From contig CAVSFO010000001.1 of NCBI GenBank assembly GCA_963727245.1, positions 124,001 to 188,000 of the forward strand: DNA of 64,000 nt. The letters are read 5' to 3'. This DNA comes from JBKQVT01 sp963727245. Its GTDB lineage: Bacteria; Planctomycetota; Planctomycetia; Pirellulales; Thermoguttaceae. Shown here one piece after another: positions 1-11,028 of the stretch. Under the pieces are notes generated by a model, which saw only the letters and a program-made list of their open reading frames with translations, ran no database searches and was not told the origin of the DNA. Each line of letters opens with the position of its first letter. Position 1 is the first letter of the stretch. A program made the translations under genes and the position numbers.

Positions 1-2047
1 CTTTCCGCGGGCAACGTCGCCACCGTATCGGGCTCCGTCTCCGGCCTGGATGGAAGCGCCTTCATGGTCACGGTGAATTGGGGCGATGGCAGCGACCCGG
101 AACAGTTCGCCTATGGCGCGGGCCAAACCTCCTTCAGTGCGGGCCACGTCTACGTGCCGGAGGTGTCCGGCGGCCCGGCGACCCTCACGTCCTGGACCGA
201 CCCCAGCGGTTGCGCCGGGACCATCGCCACCCAAGACGACACGATCATCGTGACGGTGATTTTCAGCGATGGTCGGACCGCGACGCCCAGCAACGCGCCC
301 GGCGTTGCGATCCTCGACAGCGGGCCGAGCGTCGGCTTCGCGAACGATCCCGATGGCAGTGGCGGGTATACTTTCATCGCGACCGGCTCCGAGTTGTGGG
401 ACCAGAGCGCCCAGATCAGTTACCAGTGGAACACGCCGGACGTGAACGCCAGCGGCAACAGCATCGCTCTGAATGCCACGCAGTGGGGCGACACGCAGGC
501 GTGGGGCGGCGCGGTGACGGTGACGGACGCCATCGGGGCCGCGGCCGTCTGGTCCGACGCATACTGGCTCGCTTCCGGTCCGGCACTGTCGCCCCAGCCG
601 ACGGTGAGCGTCACGGAGACCGACACGAACCAGACGGTCCAGGCGGGGCAGGCGGCGACGTTCGACATCCACGTCGACTGGACGGGCAGCTTGGACTCGA
701 CGGCGATTATCTATTACCAGGTGGTGAACGGCACCGCCGCGAACGGGACGGATTATCAATCGGTCTTCGGGGTGCAGTCCGTGGAATTCGACGTTTACGG
801 GGCGAACAAGACGGACTACACGTTCCAGGTTCAGACTACCGCCGGGATTTACGGCGGGACGGACGCGACGTTTTCGGTGCAGTTGCTCAGCGAGGTGTTT
901 TCCGGCGAGCCGGGGGAGGGTCATGCACCGAGCAGCGGCACCGGCGGCGGCTCGGCCAAGGCGACGATCCAGCATCAGCAGCTTAAAATCTACCTGACCG
1001 ACGCGGAGTATAATAACGTTGACATCACCGGCGTCGAGCCGGCCGTCACCGTGAGCGCGGGGGAAAAAGTAACATTGGTCGCGGTCGTCGGCACCAATTG
1101 GGTTCCCGTGACGTGGAAGCTCCCGGGCAAGGGCGAGGTGGTTCAGAATTATGACCCCACCCTCGCGACGAACCAGTTGACGCCCCTCGGACAGACGATC
1201 GACGGGTCCCAGGTGGTTTCCGGTTCGTCAGACATTACCTTCGAGTGGGTCGGCGGCGGCAATTTCGCGGTGAACGCGACTCTGGCGGGCGCGAACGGGA
1301 CGAGCACAACCGTGTATGCAGCATTATCTGTTCAGGCGCCCAACGTCACTGTGAATGCGACGGTGAAGCAGCCGCTGCTTGCGGGGGGACAAACTCTCAG
1401 CTCGCAGACGATCATAAAGCCGTTACTACCCGATGTCCTCGACCAACTGGAAATGCAGTCCTTCTTGTGGACCGTGGCGAACCCGCAAAGTACGCAGCAG
1501 GGCCAATGGCAGTACTGCTTCTTGCAGACCGCAAGCGTCTCCCGCACGTTCACCATCCCCGCAAACAACCCCTTCGGGGCTCAGCCTAAGGTGGCGGGGC
1601 CCTACACGATTTCTGGCCCGAGTGCCGGCCTGGACACCACGTTCCCATACAGGCAAAAAGGCCCTTACGCTTCCCTGGCGGCGGTTAATAACGCAAACGT
1701 CGGTGATGGTCCGACGGTCGGGGTCTTCGCCAATGGCGGGGCGTCGTCCTACAAAATTGAAGCGACTACCTATTTCATGTGCCAAGGCCTGAACTCGGCC
1801 GGCGGACCCCGTCGGCGGATGGGTGCCGCTCGAATCGTTGACGTGGTCGTATAATGTCACGGCGAACTGGGTAACGGGCAAAGTCCCGATCCTCACGTCA
1901 CAGATCGTCGTTTCTGGGCAGCCCGCGGTGGTAAATACGCCCTACCCGTTTTCCGCCGTGACGAAGCAGGCCGCGATCAACCTCCCCCAGTGGATCGCCA
2001 CGATATCGACAACGATGATTAACACGGTAACCCGCAAAACCATGTGA
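1..2047 (+). pseudogene. Calx-beta surface protein, 3' part, frameshifted (copy 1)
   Basis: The reading frame is open to the left window edge, so the 5' end lies outside. The translated part has a PKD/Ig-like region (WGDG near residue 28 of the visible piece), then a Calx-beta domain (VSVTETDTNQTVQAGQAATF about 600-900 nt), a Gly/Ser linker and a unique C-terminal region ending near a FMCQG motif. The frame is lost near 1790-1810. The paralogue at 5810-8088 aligns with frame 1 before this point and with frame 2 (WVPLESLTWSYNVTANW) after it, to a stop at 2045-2047. Such proteins are normally exported and very large. Function is unknown beyond cell-surface or adhesive roles typical of Calx-beta domains. 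An LRR gene follows after 15 nt. Confidence 0.72.
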
Positions 2048-2062
2048 GGCGCACGGCCACGA

Positions 2063-2925
2063 ATGACGAACCTCGCCCCCGATTACCGCTGGTCCCACCT
2101 CGCCCCGGGCTGGCTCCTGCCCGTCCTGCTCGCCACGGACGGATTCCTGTGGTTGTCGGAGCGTTTCCGCTGGTTCGCGTTCAACCAGCACAAAGGCTGG
2201 GCAGTGCTGATCGCCCTGGCGAGCGTGGGCGCGTTCGTGTTGCTAATGTTCCTCTGGTTCCTTCTCGCCCTGACGCTTCGCTGGCGGTTTCAGTTCAGTG
2301 TCCGGTCTCTGTTGGTGTTGCCTGTGGTGGTGGCTATCCCCTGCAATTGGCTGGCCGTGGAGATGAAAGCGGCGAGGGAACAACGGGAGGTGGTGGCGGA
2401 CGTTGTGGAGTTTGGTGGGAGGGTAGTATATGACTATCAGATTGACCGTTCCGACACCAAATCACAGCCGCCCGCGCCGCCGTGGTTGCGGGGGCTGCTG
2501 GGGGATGATTTCTTTGGAGACGTAACGACGGTCATTGCCCATGAGGGCCTGTCCCACAACCAGATGTTCTTCGCCGTGAGAGGGCGGATCCTGATCGGTG
2601 GCGACTTCGTGCCGGAGCGTGTAAAGGGGCTTCCCCAGCTTCGAGAGCTAGACATGCTCGGCGCACCGCTCACGGACGCCGGGCTGCGGCACCTCGTCGG
2701 AGTGACCACGCTTCAGAAGCTGAACCTCTGGTGCGGCCCAGTCACGAACGCTGGGCTGGAGTACCTCAAGGGATTGCACAACTGCGAGAGGTGGACCTCC
2801 GCGGCACCAAAGTGACGGACGAGGGCGTGGAGAAACTCCACCACGCGCTGCCGAATTGCCGGATCCACTGGTACACGCGCGGGGGCGGCGATGTCTGGGA
2901 TTCCTGGATTCCTGATGGGGCATGA
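2063..2925 (+). pseudogene. Membrane-anchored LRR protein, frameshifted
   Basis: The N-terminus has two hydrophobic segments (about residues 16-32 and 43-68), then the planctomycete-type FQFSVRSLLVL segment, then a soluble part with PPAPPWLRGLLGDDFFGDV and LRRs of the form LRELDMLGAPLTDAGLRHL. The frame breaks near 2770-2785: the first frame ends in ECNRWTSAAPK-like nonsense, while the adjacent frame continues the LRR pattern (LREVDLRGTKVTDEGVEKL) and ends with LPNCRIHW, a usual C-terminus of this family. It sits 15 nt behind the surface-protein fragment, the same arrangement as the LRR gene at 8078. The role is unknown. Confidence 0.7.
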
Positions 2926-3100
2926 AAAGGCAAAAATCGGGGAAACCGGGAAATCGGGGGACAGGGGAAATCGGGGGACAGGGGAAATCGGGGGACAAGG
3001 CATGAAAACGGGACAAGGCATGAAAACGGGACAAGGCATGAAAAGGTCAAATCGGGGGACACAATATCAGTTTCCCCGATAAACCAGTAATGTGTCCCCC
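2921..3100 (+). repeat. RAYT-type short repeat cluster with a palindrome
   Basis: Short units are repeated in tandem: AAATCGGGGGACAGGGG two to three times, then GGGACAAGGCATGAAAAC two to three times. The cluster ends in a roughly 47-bp imperfect palindrome (3054-3100) that starts GGGGGACACAATAT and ends AATGTGTCCCCC. The ends match the GGGGACACAAT termini of the transposase element at 9324-10092, so this is probably a non-autonomous derivative. It separates the first LRR gene from the second surface-protein fragment and supplies the first codons of the latter. Confidence 0.65.
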
Positions 3101-5036
3101 GGGGTGGGGGGTGGTGGTACGTGGCCAACGGGTGCGGCGGCGAAGTGACCCTCGGGCAGGCGACCCTCACTCCGCAGTACGGCGTGCTGTCCACGTCGGC
3201 CACGGAAACTTTTCAGATCGGCGTGACGGTGTTTCCGACCGACCGGTCGGACGCCCGAACGGTTTCCAGCCCGGCCGGCACAAGCGTTGTGGTCTACGAC
3301 GGGGGAATGACGCTCACCATCGCGGGATTTCCGCAGGACATCGAGGACGCGTGCACCTTGACCGTGACGGCCTACGAGCCGTGGAATCCCAGTGCGTCCG
3401 GCGACTACTACACGTATCAATGGTCCGGCGGGTACAGTTCCAACGGCGCCAGTTGCAGCTTTTCGGCCGTGGGAAGCGGAATCGACGGCACGCTGCCGGA
3501 GGCGTTGGAGAGCGGCTACGTTACGGTGACCGACCCCAGCGGCGCCAATGCCTACGCGGTGGGCTTCGGGTGGCGTGGCCTGACCACCAGTGCGCCGCCG
3601 GACGAGCCGACGGTGAGCATCCAGGAGACGGACACGGGCGGGATGGTGTTCGAGGGGGACGCGGCGACGTTCGACATTCACGTGGACGCGGGAACCAGCG
3701 AGCCGACCTCGCCGCTGACGGTGGATTATCGTACAATGGACGGGTCGGCGCGGCCCCGACGGATTATCAATCGACCAACGGGCCGGTGCAGGTGACTTTC
3801 CAGCCCGGGGATTTCAGCTATGACCAGGCGAGCGGGGATTGGATTGCGGACAAGACGTTCTCGATCGGCACAACCGGCGGCATTGACGGCGGCGGGGACA
3901 AGCAGTTTTCGGTCGAGTTGAGTCAACCAAACCAGTGCCAGCTTGGCGAGAACAGTTCGGCCGCGGCGACGATTGTGCGGCCGGAGGTGGACATCACTTC
4001 GCCGGGTTCGCCGTCGGGCGACTTCGATGTATCCGACGATCAAAGTACCCGAGTGGAGGTTGATCTTCATGCTTCGATCAATACGGCGTACGCGGCCTTG
4101 GGAACCACAACCTTGACGTTAACGGTGCCGCAGGGCTTGGGCGACTTGACGTTCTGGACCGCGCAGACCGATGGCACGCAACTCATCCCTGACGCGAATG
4201 GGGTTTTGGAAACGTTCACGATGCCGAGTTCGGGCACGTTCGACGGAACGGTCTGGGTCAGCGTGGCCCCTGGCAGCGATCCGGCGGACTTCCCCAGCGG
4301 CTTGCCACTGGCCTTCTCGGTGGGCGACCCGGTTACAGCGACCAGCAAGGCGACGCAGGCCCCAATGAAGGCGAATCAGAAGGACTTCTATTTTGATCAT
4401 GTCAATTCCAGCCTCCCCGGCTTCGCCTACGGACACCCGACGACATGGGGAGGACGCGCGGGCGTCCACGGGTCCTTTACGGACCATTACGATTCGCGGT
4501 CGACGACGCAGTCCGTGTCTATCCAAGGTGACAACGTACACAGTTTTTGCAACACCCCGATCTTTGACCTAGACGTTGCGGGGTTTCCGTCGAGCATGGG
4601 AATTTGCTGCGGATCGGTGGCGCTTTACTACAATGAAGAAAGCGACTGGCGTGCTTTGGGGGGAGGACCGACGGGTCTGAGCTCTAACGGAACGTACGAT
4701 ATTCCTGTAACAATTACGGTAACGGCAAAAACGTGGTGGGCTTCGGAGGCCAGCTTCGATTTGTACTTAATGGAGGCCGGTGGAATGGATACTGTGCCGA
4801 GCACCAACATTACGCCAAAGTTTACCCCGTCGCCAAATCCGTCCCCGACGAGCGCAACAAGGCTTGAGGGCACATGGGTTTATACGTATAGCACGACGGT
4901 TCGAGTTGTCGTTGCGGGATCGAATCCTGTTCCGGTGTTTGGGTTTGAGCCGCATATAACCCGCACCTCCCCCGGTTTTGGTCTGACTTCTATCGCAGCG
5001 TCAATTGTGGTCGGGAAAATCACCCGCGTGGCGTGA
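3091..5036 (+). pseudogene. Calx-beta surface protein, 3' part, frameshifted (copy 2)
   Basis: Translation opens just after a stop at 3088-3090 inside the repeat cluster, so the 5' end is missing. Frame 1 gives an Ig/PKD-like part and the start of a Calx-beta domain (VSIQETDTGGMVFEGDAATF). Near 3735-3750 the frame shifts, and frame 3 continues with TDYQSTNGPVQVTF and the rest of the Calx-beta domain. The C-terminal half (from about 3980) differs from copies 1 and 3 and has no family I recognise. The stop is at 5034-5036. A DUF1559-like gene follows 39 nt later. Confidence 0.7.
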
Positions 5037-5075
5037 GTTTAACGCCCCGGTGTGGACCTGGAGGCGAGGTCGGTT

Positions 5076-5813
5076 ATGGACCGCAAAGGTTTACTCGGGA
5101 ATCCCGTTCGGGTCGGGGTTGCGGTGGTCGCGATCGCCATAATCGTGCTTGCGGTTGTGATTCCGATTGTCAGGGACTATAAGAGGCTGCGGCGGGTTGA
5201 GAAATTCTCGTTCTTCGCGTGCGCACTCAACTCATACCGGGGCACTCACGGCTCGCTCCCCCCGGCATCTGTTCGGAAAACCGGGGGCGGGCCGGCGCAC
5301 AGTTCGCGCGTTTTGTTGCTGCCCTATTTCGAGCGACTGGATCTTTATAATACGTACCGTTTTAATGAGCCGTGGGACGGGCCGCACAACCGGCTGCTCC
5401 TTACCGAAATGCCGCCCGAGTACCGTTCGCCGGCTTCCGCGAGTAGGGACGAGTGTGTAACGGACTACGTCGCTGTGGTTGGTCCCGGGACGGCGTGGTC
5501 GGTGGGTGGCGATGTTTGGCGGGGCCCGGCTTTGCGCTACAATGAGATACTGATGATCGAGTTTCCCGGGTCCGGCATTATTTGGTCGGAGCCCCGCGAC
5601 CTGAGCGTTGACGAGGCAATGCAGGTAATTCGCGGCGGGACTTATTACCTTGGCACCGACCTCGTTTGCCACCAGGTCCCTCCCAACGCGACGCAGGAGG
5701 ACATAAAGAAGCTGCTTACTATTGGCGATTCTGGTGTCCCTGCTGAGAAGCAATCATCGCTCCTCGGGCCGGAGGGCGCGAAGCGGAAAGCGACCGCGCC
5801 CAAAACGCCGTGA
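5076..5813 (+). CDS. DUF1559-like membrane-anchored protein
   Basis: A protein of about 245 residues. The start at 5076 is chosen because a purine-rich GGAGGCGAGG lies just upstream; a GTG at 5052 is also possible. A single transmembrane segment (VGVAVVAIAIIVLAVVIPIV, residues about 11-30) is followed by a soluble domain with the DUF1559 features LNSYRGTHGSLPPAS and LLPYFERLDLYNTY. It lacks the prepilin cleavage motif usual for DUF1559 proteins, so it is probably a membrane-anchored relative and not a pilin-like processed protein. It is intact, unlike its neighbours, and takes the position that LRR proteins take behind copies 1 and 3 of the surface protein. Its stop overlaps the opening of the next frame. 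Confidence 0.6.
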   Translation: MDRKGLLGNPVRVGVAVVAIAIIVLAVVIPIVRDYKRLRRVEKFSFFACALNSYRGTHGSLPPASVRKTGGGPAHSSRVLLLPYFERLDLYNTYRFNEPWDGPHNRLLLTEMPPEYRSPASASRDECVTDYVAVVGPGTAWSVGGDVWRGPALRYNEILMIEFPGSGIIWSEPRDLSVDEAMQVIRGGTYYLGTDLVCHQVPPNATQEDIKKLLTIGDSGVPAEKQSSLLGPEGAKRKATAPKTP

Positions 5814-8088
5814 ATATGGCAAGCCCATGGAGCCGCATACCGACCGGGAGCGTCGTGTTTTACGACAGTTCGACCGACCTCGGCGCGGGCGTGCTGAATG
5901 AGTCCGGCGCGTGGACGTTCACTACGTCGGCATTTGCCTTGGGTAGCCACGCGATCGCGGCCGTCTACAGCGGCGACGACAATTTCGCCGGCAGCCAATC
6001 GGACCCCAACCAATCGGGCGCGACGGTCAACGTCAAGGGCGAGACGCTTTCCATCGGCGACCTCGTCGTCACGTCCCCGGACCCCGACGAGGCCTACGCG
6101 GGCGAGGGCGACCTAGTGACGGTTTCTGAAGAAAGCATTTCCAATCTGGACGGGGCCGCCTTCACGGTCGAGGTCGATTGGGGCGATGGCGGCGCGGCGG
6201 AGACCTACTCGTTTGCCGCGCCGACCAACGCCTGGGAAGCAACCCCGTTCACGGTGGCGCACTATTACGAAACGGCCACCGGGACTTGTTCGGTCGGCGT
6301 CACGGTGACCGCCAGCGACGGCCGGACCGCGAGCCCCGATCCCAACCCCGCCAGCGTCAACGCGTGCGACCCGGGGCCGGTCGTGACCATTGCCGCCACT
6401 TCGGACGGCAACGGCGGTTGGTACCTTTCCGCCGGGGCATACGAGCCGTGGGACCAGGACGCCACCTTCCCCACGTTCCAATGGAACACGCCGGACGTGA
6501 CTTCGACAGGCAACACGGTCGCTTTCACGCAGCAGGAGTGGTCCGATCTGACGGCCCAGAGCACGTTGACGGTGACGGACGGCAACGGGGCCGCCACCAC
6601 GGTCAGCGCCATCGACCAGTACGGCCAGGATGCGTGGTTGGAGATGTGGCCCGCGCCGCCGCAGCAGCCGATGGTGACGATTACGGAGAGCGACACGGGC
6701 CAGACGGTTCAAGCGGGGCAGGCGGCGACGTTCGACATCCACGTCGATTGGGGAAGCACCTTCTCTTCGTCGATTACGGTTTATTACGAAACTGTGGACG
6801 GGACGGCCAAGGACGGCATCGATTACCAATGGGCCCGCGGGGCGCAGTCCGTGGAATCTACCATAATTGGGAGACCGGCGAGGGCGACGCCACGATCTCG
6901 GTGCCGACTACGGCCGGGATTTACGGCGGGACGGACGAGACGTTTTCGGTGGAGCTTTTGAATTCCACGCTTGCCGAGCCGAGCCTCGCGGGCGGCGGCG
7001 GTGGGGGCGAGGGTGGCAGTTCGGCCACGGCGACGATCCAAGAACCGGAGTTGGAGATGTTTGTGCTTGCGGACGCGACTAATACCGTTCTCGCGAAGGC
7101 CGTTGCGGGATCTAATCCGATCAACGTCCAGTTGGGAGAAAAAATAGACGTGATGGCCTTCGTGGACTGGGGCGAGGTGTTGCCGCCGGCGGAGGTAGAC
7201 TGGGCGTTTCCGGGCGACAACGCGGCCATCGTGAGCTACAACCCGAACGCAGGGAGCAACCAGTTGACCGAGCTCGGCATTCCTGGAGTGTTTGCTGACG
7301 CGGGAAAGAACGTCGTTTCCGACTCCGAGAGCGTTAGGTTCGAGTGGGCCATCGGCGGTGCCCAAGACGTGACGATGACAGTGGGCGGTTCGAGCCTCAC
7401 CGTGCCGTTCGACGTCCAGACGCCGCAGGACGTGACCGCCAAGGCGACGCCAACCGCGGCCGAAGCAGTGCATATGGCGGGGTTCGTGAGGACTCTGAAC
7501 GGCGAAGGAACCTGGCTTAGCGTCGGCGGCAAGGGATCCGGTCGCGCTCGGATGGTGCCGCTGGTTTACACGGCGGTTGGGCCGAGCGGTAGCGGCTGGC
7601 AATATAAATTATTTCAAGTTGCCACCGGCCAAGACGCTAGCGTTATGGTGCCGCCGGGGACCAAGGGTCCGGCCTCGCCCGCAACATACGTCGCGGCATC
7701 GTCGCAGACAACGCTGGACCCCACAGGTTGGTCGGATGCCCCCGGGATCCCGATCTTTGAGAACGGCGGAAAAACCTCCGACACGCTAAACATCACGACC
7801 TACCTAATGTGCCAGCCCGTCGCGAACGGCGTGGTCATGGGCGACTGGATCCCGTTCCTCGCGTTGAGTTGGACGTTCCATATCAACGTGGCCTGGGCGG
7901 CCGGGAGCGCGAACCCGACGGTCAGCAGTCCCGCCCTCACGGCGTCTGTGCCGCTGACGCAGGCGCAGAACGGTTTCCCCTACTACGCATTTCAAGCGAC
8001 CACCTCGGCCAACCAGTTTCCAACGTGGTCGCAAACAAGCGGCGCAATATTTGTGGATCCCATAACGGGGAAGACACTTGTGCTCTAA
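5810..8088 (+). pseudogene. Calx-beta surface protein, 3' part, frameshifted (copy 3)
   Basis: The piece begins abruptly inside an Ig-like type-5 repeat (PTGSVVFYDSSTDLGAG, with YSGDDNFAGS) overlapping the end of the preceding gene. It then has a PKD-like WGDG region and a Calx-beta domain (VTITESDTGQTVQAGQAATF). The frame shifts near 6855-6865: frame 2 ends in nonsense and frame 1 continues with WETGEGDATISVPTTAGIYG. The C-terminal region matches copy 1 (NQLTELG, TYLMCQP, SWTFHINVAW), which shows both are truncated descendants of one family. The terminal codons overlap a TTG start for the next LRR gene. Confidence 0.72.
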
Positions 8089-8971
8089 GCCGTCAACGAA
8101 ATCGCGTCGCTTTCGCTTCCAGTACAGCCTGCGGACGCTGCTGCTGTTTGTTACCCTCGCCAGCGTCTTTATGGCCTGGTTCGGTGCGAAATTCCGGACC
8201 GCATGCCAACAGCGCGACGCGGCCGCCGCGGTTCGCGCCTTGGGTGGATTTGTAGTCTACGACTACGAGGAACGGGCCACCCGTTCGGGCACGCCGGAGA
8301 TTGATCCGGGGCCGGCTTGGCGCGAAAGCTGCTCGGGATCGACTACTTCGCTGACGTGGTTCGCGCGGGTGCAATCCACGTTACGAGGGCGGTAGCTGGC
8401 CCCAGCCGGTTCCCATCACGGACGCTTGGCTGGACCACTTCGGGAGGCTTGCCAGGATGGAGGAACTGGACCTTGGCTACACCGAGGTGACCGACGAGGG
8501 CCTCGCCAAATTGGAGGGTCTTACGCGCCTTCGGAAGTTGGGGCTGGACGGAACGCGGGTGGGCGCTGCGGGGCTGAGACACGTCGGAAAACTGGTTGCA
8601 CTGGAGGCCCTCTACTTAAACTGCACGAAGTTCACGGGCGTCGGCCTAAGGAACCTCCGCGGGCTCACGCGACTTCGCGAGTTGCATCTTTGGGTCGCCC
8701 GGGTAACGGATGACGGCTTGAAGGACATCGCCGAATTGACGCACCTTGAGGTTTTGAGCCTCGACCGTTGCGAGGTCACGGACGGGGGCCTGAAGCACCT
8801 AAGCGGGCTGCGTCAGCTACGTACGTTGGACATCGACCAGACCCAAGTTACCGCGGCGGGCATCGCGAAGCTGAGGCGGCGCTGCCGAAGTGCGAGATCA
8901 CCTTTTACGAGAGCAAGTCCGGCGACTTCCCTGTCCAGGTCATGGGGGACGCGCAAAGGGGAAACAACTGA
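8078..8971 (+). pseudogene. Membrane-anchored LRR protein with several frameshifts
   Basis: It starts at a TTG overlapping the end of the surface-protein piece. The N-terminus has RFRFQYSLRTLLLFVTLASV, the same type of membrane anchor as in the LRR gene at 2063. Frames change near 8315 (WRESCS against LARKLLGIDYFADV), near 8370, and near 8877. Between 8380 and 8870 a clean LRR block runs in frame 3 (MEELDLGYTEVTDEGLAKL, about seven 24-residue repeats). The last frame ends ALPKCEITFYESKSG. It is probably a dead gene; in the intact state it would be a membrane protein displaying an LRR domain. Confidence 0.7.
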
Positions 8972-9050
8972 CTTTCCCCAGTGGCGCGGCGTCGTCGGGG
9001 ACGCGCAAAGGGGTCGGAAGTCGGGGACGCGCGAAGGGGTCAGAGGTCCA
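8944..9050 (+). repeat. GGGGACGCGCAAAGGGG repeat cluster
   Basis: The unit GGGGACGCGC(A/G)AAGGGG occurs three times (about 8946, 8997 and 9029), the last followed by TCAGAGGTCCAATTGAC. It resembles the ends of RAYT/IS200-like elements and marks the junction between the LRR gene and an unrelated scrap, so it is probably the footprint of insertions or recombination. Confidence 0.5.
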
Positions 9051-9058
9051 ATTGACGC

Positions 9059-9323
9059 ATGAACGGCTTCGGCAACGAGATCAATACGCTCACCGGAACC
9101 GGCACCGTGGAGAACTCGGCGGCCGGCACCACGGCCACGCTGGGCGTCGGCGTTAACAATACGCCCGGGCTGGGCGACAAGAACACCGAGTTCGACGGGC
9201 TCCTTCAAGACGGCGCGGAAACGGGGACACTCGGGCTGGCCAAGCTGGGCGACGACACGCTCACCCTCGGCGGCGCGAACACCTACACCGGCCAGACGAC
9301 GGTCGGGGGGAGTTCCGGGGGAG
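9059..9323 (+). pseudogene. Autotransporter-type beta-strand repeat fragment
   Basis: About 88 residues with LAKLGDDTLTLGGANTYTG, the signature of the passenger-associated (autotransporter-associated) beta-strand repeat, preceded by a Gly/Thr-rich stretch (GTGTVENSAAGTTATLG). Both ends are artificial: the left joins a repeat cluster and the right is cut by the RAYT element. It is a scrap of a large surface protein with no gene context left. Confidence 0.6.
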
Positions 9324-10092
9324 TTCCGGGGACACAATATCTATCTATTGACAGGAACTGGCGGAACTGGTAATCTCCCGTCATGGCAAGATTGGCGCGG
9401 TTGGTGATCCCTGGTTTGCCCCATCACGTGACCCAGCGGGGCAATCGCCGACAACCGACGTTTTTCAACAATGGCGACTACGCGGCCTATCTGGAGTTGA
9501 TGGCCGACTGGTGCCGCGAGGAGGGAGTCGAGATTTGGAGCTACTGCCTGATGCCCAATCACGTCCACTTGATCGCGGTGCCGAAGACCGCGGACGGCTT
9601 TCGGCGGGCCATCGGCGAGGCCCACCGACGTTACACGCGACGCATCAATTTCCGCGAGCAATGGCGAGGTTATCTCTGGCAGGGACGCTTCGCGTCGTTC
9701 CTCGTGGACGAGCCGCACCTGTTGGCGGCGGCCCGCTATGTGGAGTTGAATCCCGTGCGGGCGAAGCTGGTGGAACGCGCCCGCCAGTGGCCTTGGAGCA
9801 GTGCCAAGGCGCATTTGTCGGGCCGGGACGATCGGTTGGTGAAGGTCGCGCCGCTGTTGGCGATGGTGGGCGACTGGAAGGCGTTCTTGCGGACTGCGCT
9901 CGGGGAGGAAGAGCTTGGCGATTTGCGTGCGCACGGGCGCACGGGTCGGCCGCTGGGGAGTACAGCGTTTGTGGATCGTTTGGAAGGTCTTGCTGGCCGC
10001 GTTTTGAAGGCGCAGAAACCCGGCCCGAAGTCCAAGGCGCGGAAGCCGGGCGGAAGAAGAAAAGGCATGAGTTAGGTATTGTGTCCCCGGAA
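9324..10092 (+). mobile_element. RAYT/IS200-like element 1 with 16-bp terminal inverted repeats
   Basis: The left end TTCCGGGGACACAATA (9324-9339) is the exact reverse complement of the right end (10077-10092). A single transposase gene lies inside. The motif GAGTTCCGGG is repeated just left of the element. The element separates an autotransporter-repeat scrap from an Rhs toxin tip. Confidence 0.85.
9383..10075 (+). CDS. REP-associated tyrosine transposase (Y1_Tnp family)
   Basis: A 230-residue single-strand DNA transposase of the HUH type. The N-terminus MARLARLVIPGLPHHVTQRG and the histidine pair in CLMPNHVHLIAVP (near residues 50-60) are diagnostic; the likely catalytic tyrosine is in HRRYTRRIN about 27 residues later. 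The conserved YLWQGRFASF and ARYVELNPVRA blocks follow. The C-terminus is basic, as expected for DNA binding. It is intact and of usual length, and is bounded by the inverted repeats that its product presumably recognises. Confidence 0.93.
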   Translation: MARLARLVIPGLPHHVTQRGNRRQPTFFNNGDYAAYLELMADWCREEGVEIWSYCLMPNHVHLIAVPKTADGFRRAIGEAHRRYTRRINFREQWRGYLWQGRFASFLVDEPHLLAAARYVELNPVRAKLVERARQWPWSSAKAHLSGRDDRLVKVAPLLAMVGDWKAFLRTALGEEELGDLRAHGRTGRPLGSTAFVDRLEGLAGRVLKAQKPGPKSKARKPGGRRKGMS

Positions 10093-11010
10093 TGGCCCCC
10101 GTCTTGGCCCTCGGCCCTATGATGATGTATGACGGCCCGATCGGGACGATGACGCCGAGTTGCTCGAGCGGCGGGTGGGAGCGCCCCGTTCGATCAGATG
10201 ACCTCGGGGAGGCCCAGACGTTGCTCAATGAGACGATCCAACGGTACTATGACGCCGCGCAATTGCGCGATAAGCTTCTCGGCGTGCTCGGCGAGGATCT
10301 CAATAATGTCTGCCCAGAGGCGATGAACCAGCTTCAGCAACAGTGTCCGGGCGCTGTCCACCGGGTAGAGTTGAACCAGATTATCATCGATGTCCCGCGC
10401 GTCAACGACGAGGGAGTTCAACTCGTACACCTTCAACTTTTTCCGGCCTTTGTTGTGGGGCCTGGCCGGCTGGGCGGTTGCCGGGCCGCCCGTGCAAAAC
10501 GTCCCCCCGGGGAAGGTGGTTCAGGACGAGGAGGATGTCGAGAAGGCTCGACTCCAGTTTATGAACAAGGCCGTCGAGCGGATTGGAGACGTCTCCGTGG
10601 CAACCGTGGGAGTGGGGGTCATAATTGAAACATTCGCCATGGGGACGGGCTCTTATGAGGCCGGGCGTCAGGGGGAAAACGCGGCAGAGTACATTATGGG
10701 GGAGCCGCCGGCTGAGGCCGCGCCAGCGGTTCCACCAGAAGCGGCGCCGGCGGTTCCACCAGAAGCCCCAGTTGAGGGTGAGGCTCCCTTTGGAAGCACG
10801 CCGGAAGGAAGACCGTTCACGCAACACTACGGAACCGAGACCGGCCCGGTGCGGAACATTCCGGGCAGCGTTGTGGATAACACCATCAATACCGTTGAGG
10901 GCGTCCCCGGCGCAAATGGCACGACGGTCTACTATGATCCGGTGAACGACATGACGGTTGTAACCGGCAGGGGTGGCGGCATCGTCAGCGCTCATAGGGG
11001 TTGTCCTTAA
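10093..11010 (+). pseudogene. Orphan Rhs C-terminal toxin tip 1, frameshifted
   Basis: It opens with SVLALGPMMMYDGPIGTMTP, the same linker that follows the Rhs core at 12379, but here the Rhs core is absent because the RAYT element lies directly upstream. The tip continues as YDAAQLRDKLLGVLGEDLNN, then changes frame near 10410-10440 to a part with two hydrophobic stretches and PAEAAPAVPPEAAPAVPPEA repeats. It ends in VVDNTINTVEGVPGANGTTV and YYDPVNDMTVVTG. This end matches tip 2 (VVENTIGNG, FYDPVNNVTVITD) and resembles small RNase-like tips in polymorphic toxins, possibly DUF4258-like; that name is tentative. A candidate immunity gene follows 18 nt downstream. Confidence 0.65.
10099..10198 (+). 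repeat. 100-bp direct repeat, copy 1 (Rhs linker)
   Basis: Identical over 100 bp to 12379-12478. It encodes the linker between the Rhs core and the variable tip. Such identity is what lets tips be exchanged by homologous recombination in Rhs loci. Confidence 0.9.
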
Positions 11011-11028
11011 CAGACGGAAATCGCCGTT

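Noticed and set aside
9059..9323. Functional autotransporter gene
   Set aside because: Only about 88 residues remain, without signal peptide or beta-barrel, and both ends are junctions with mobile DNA.
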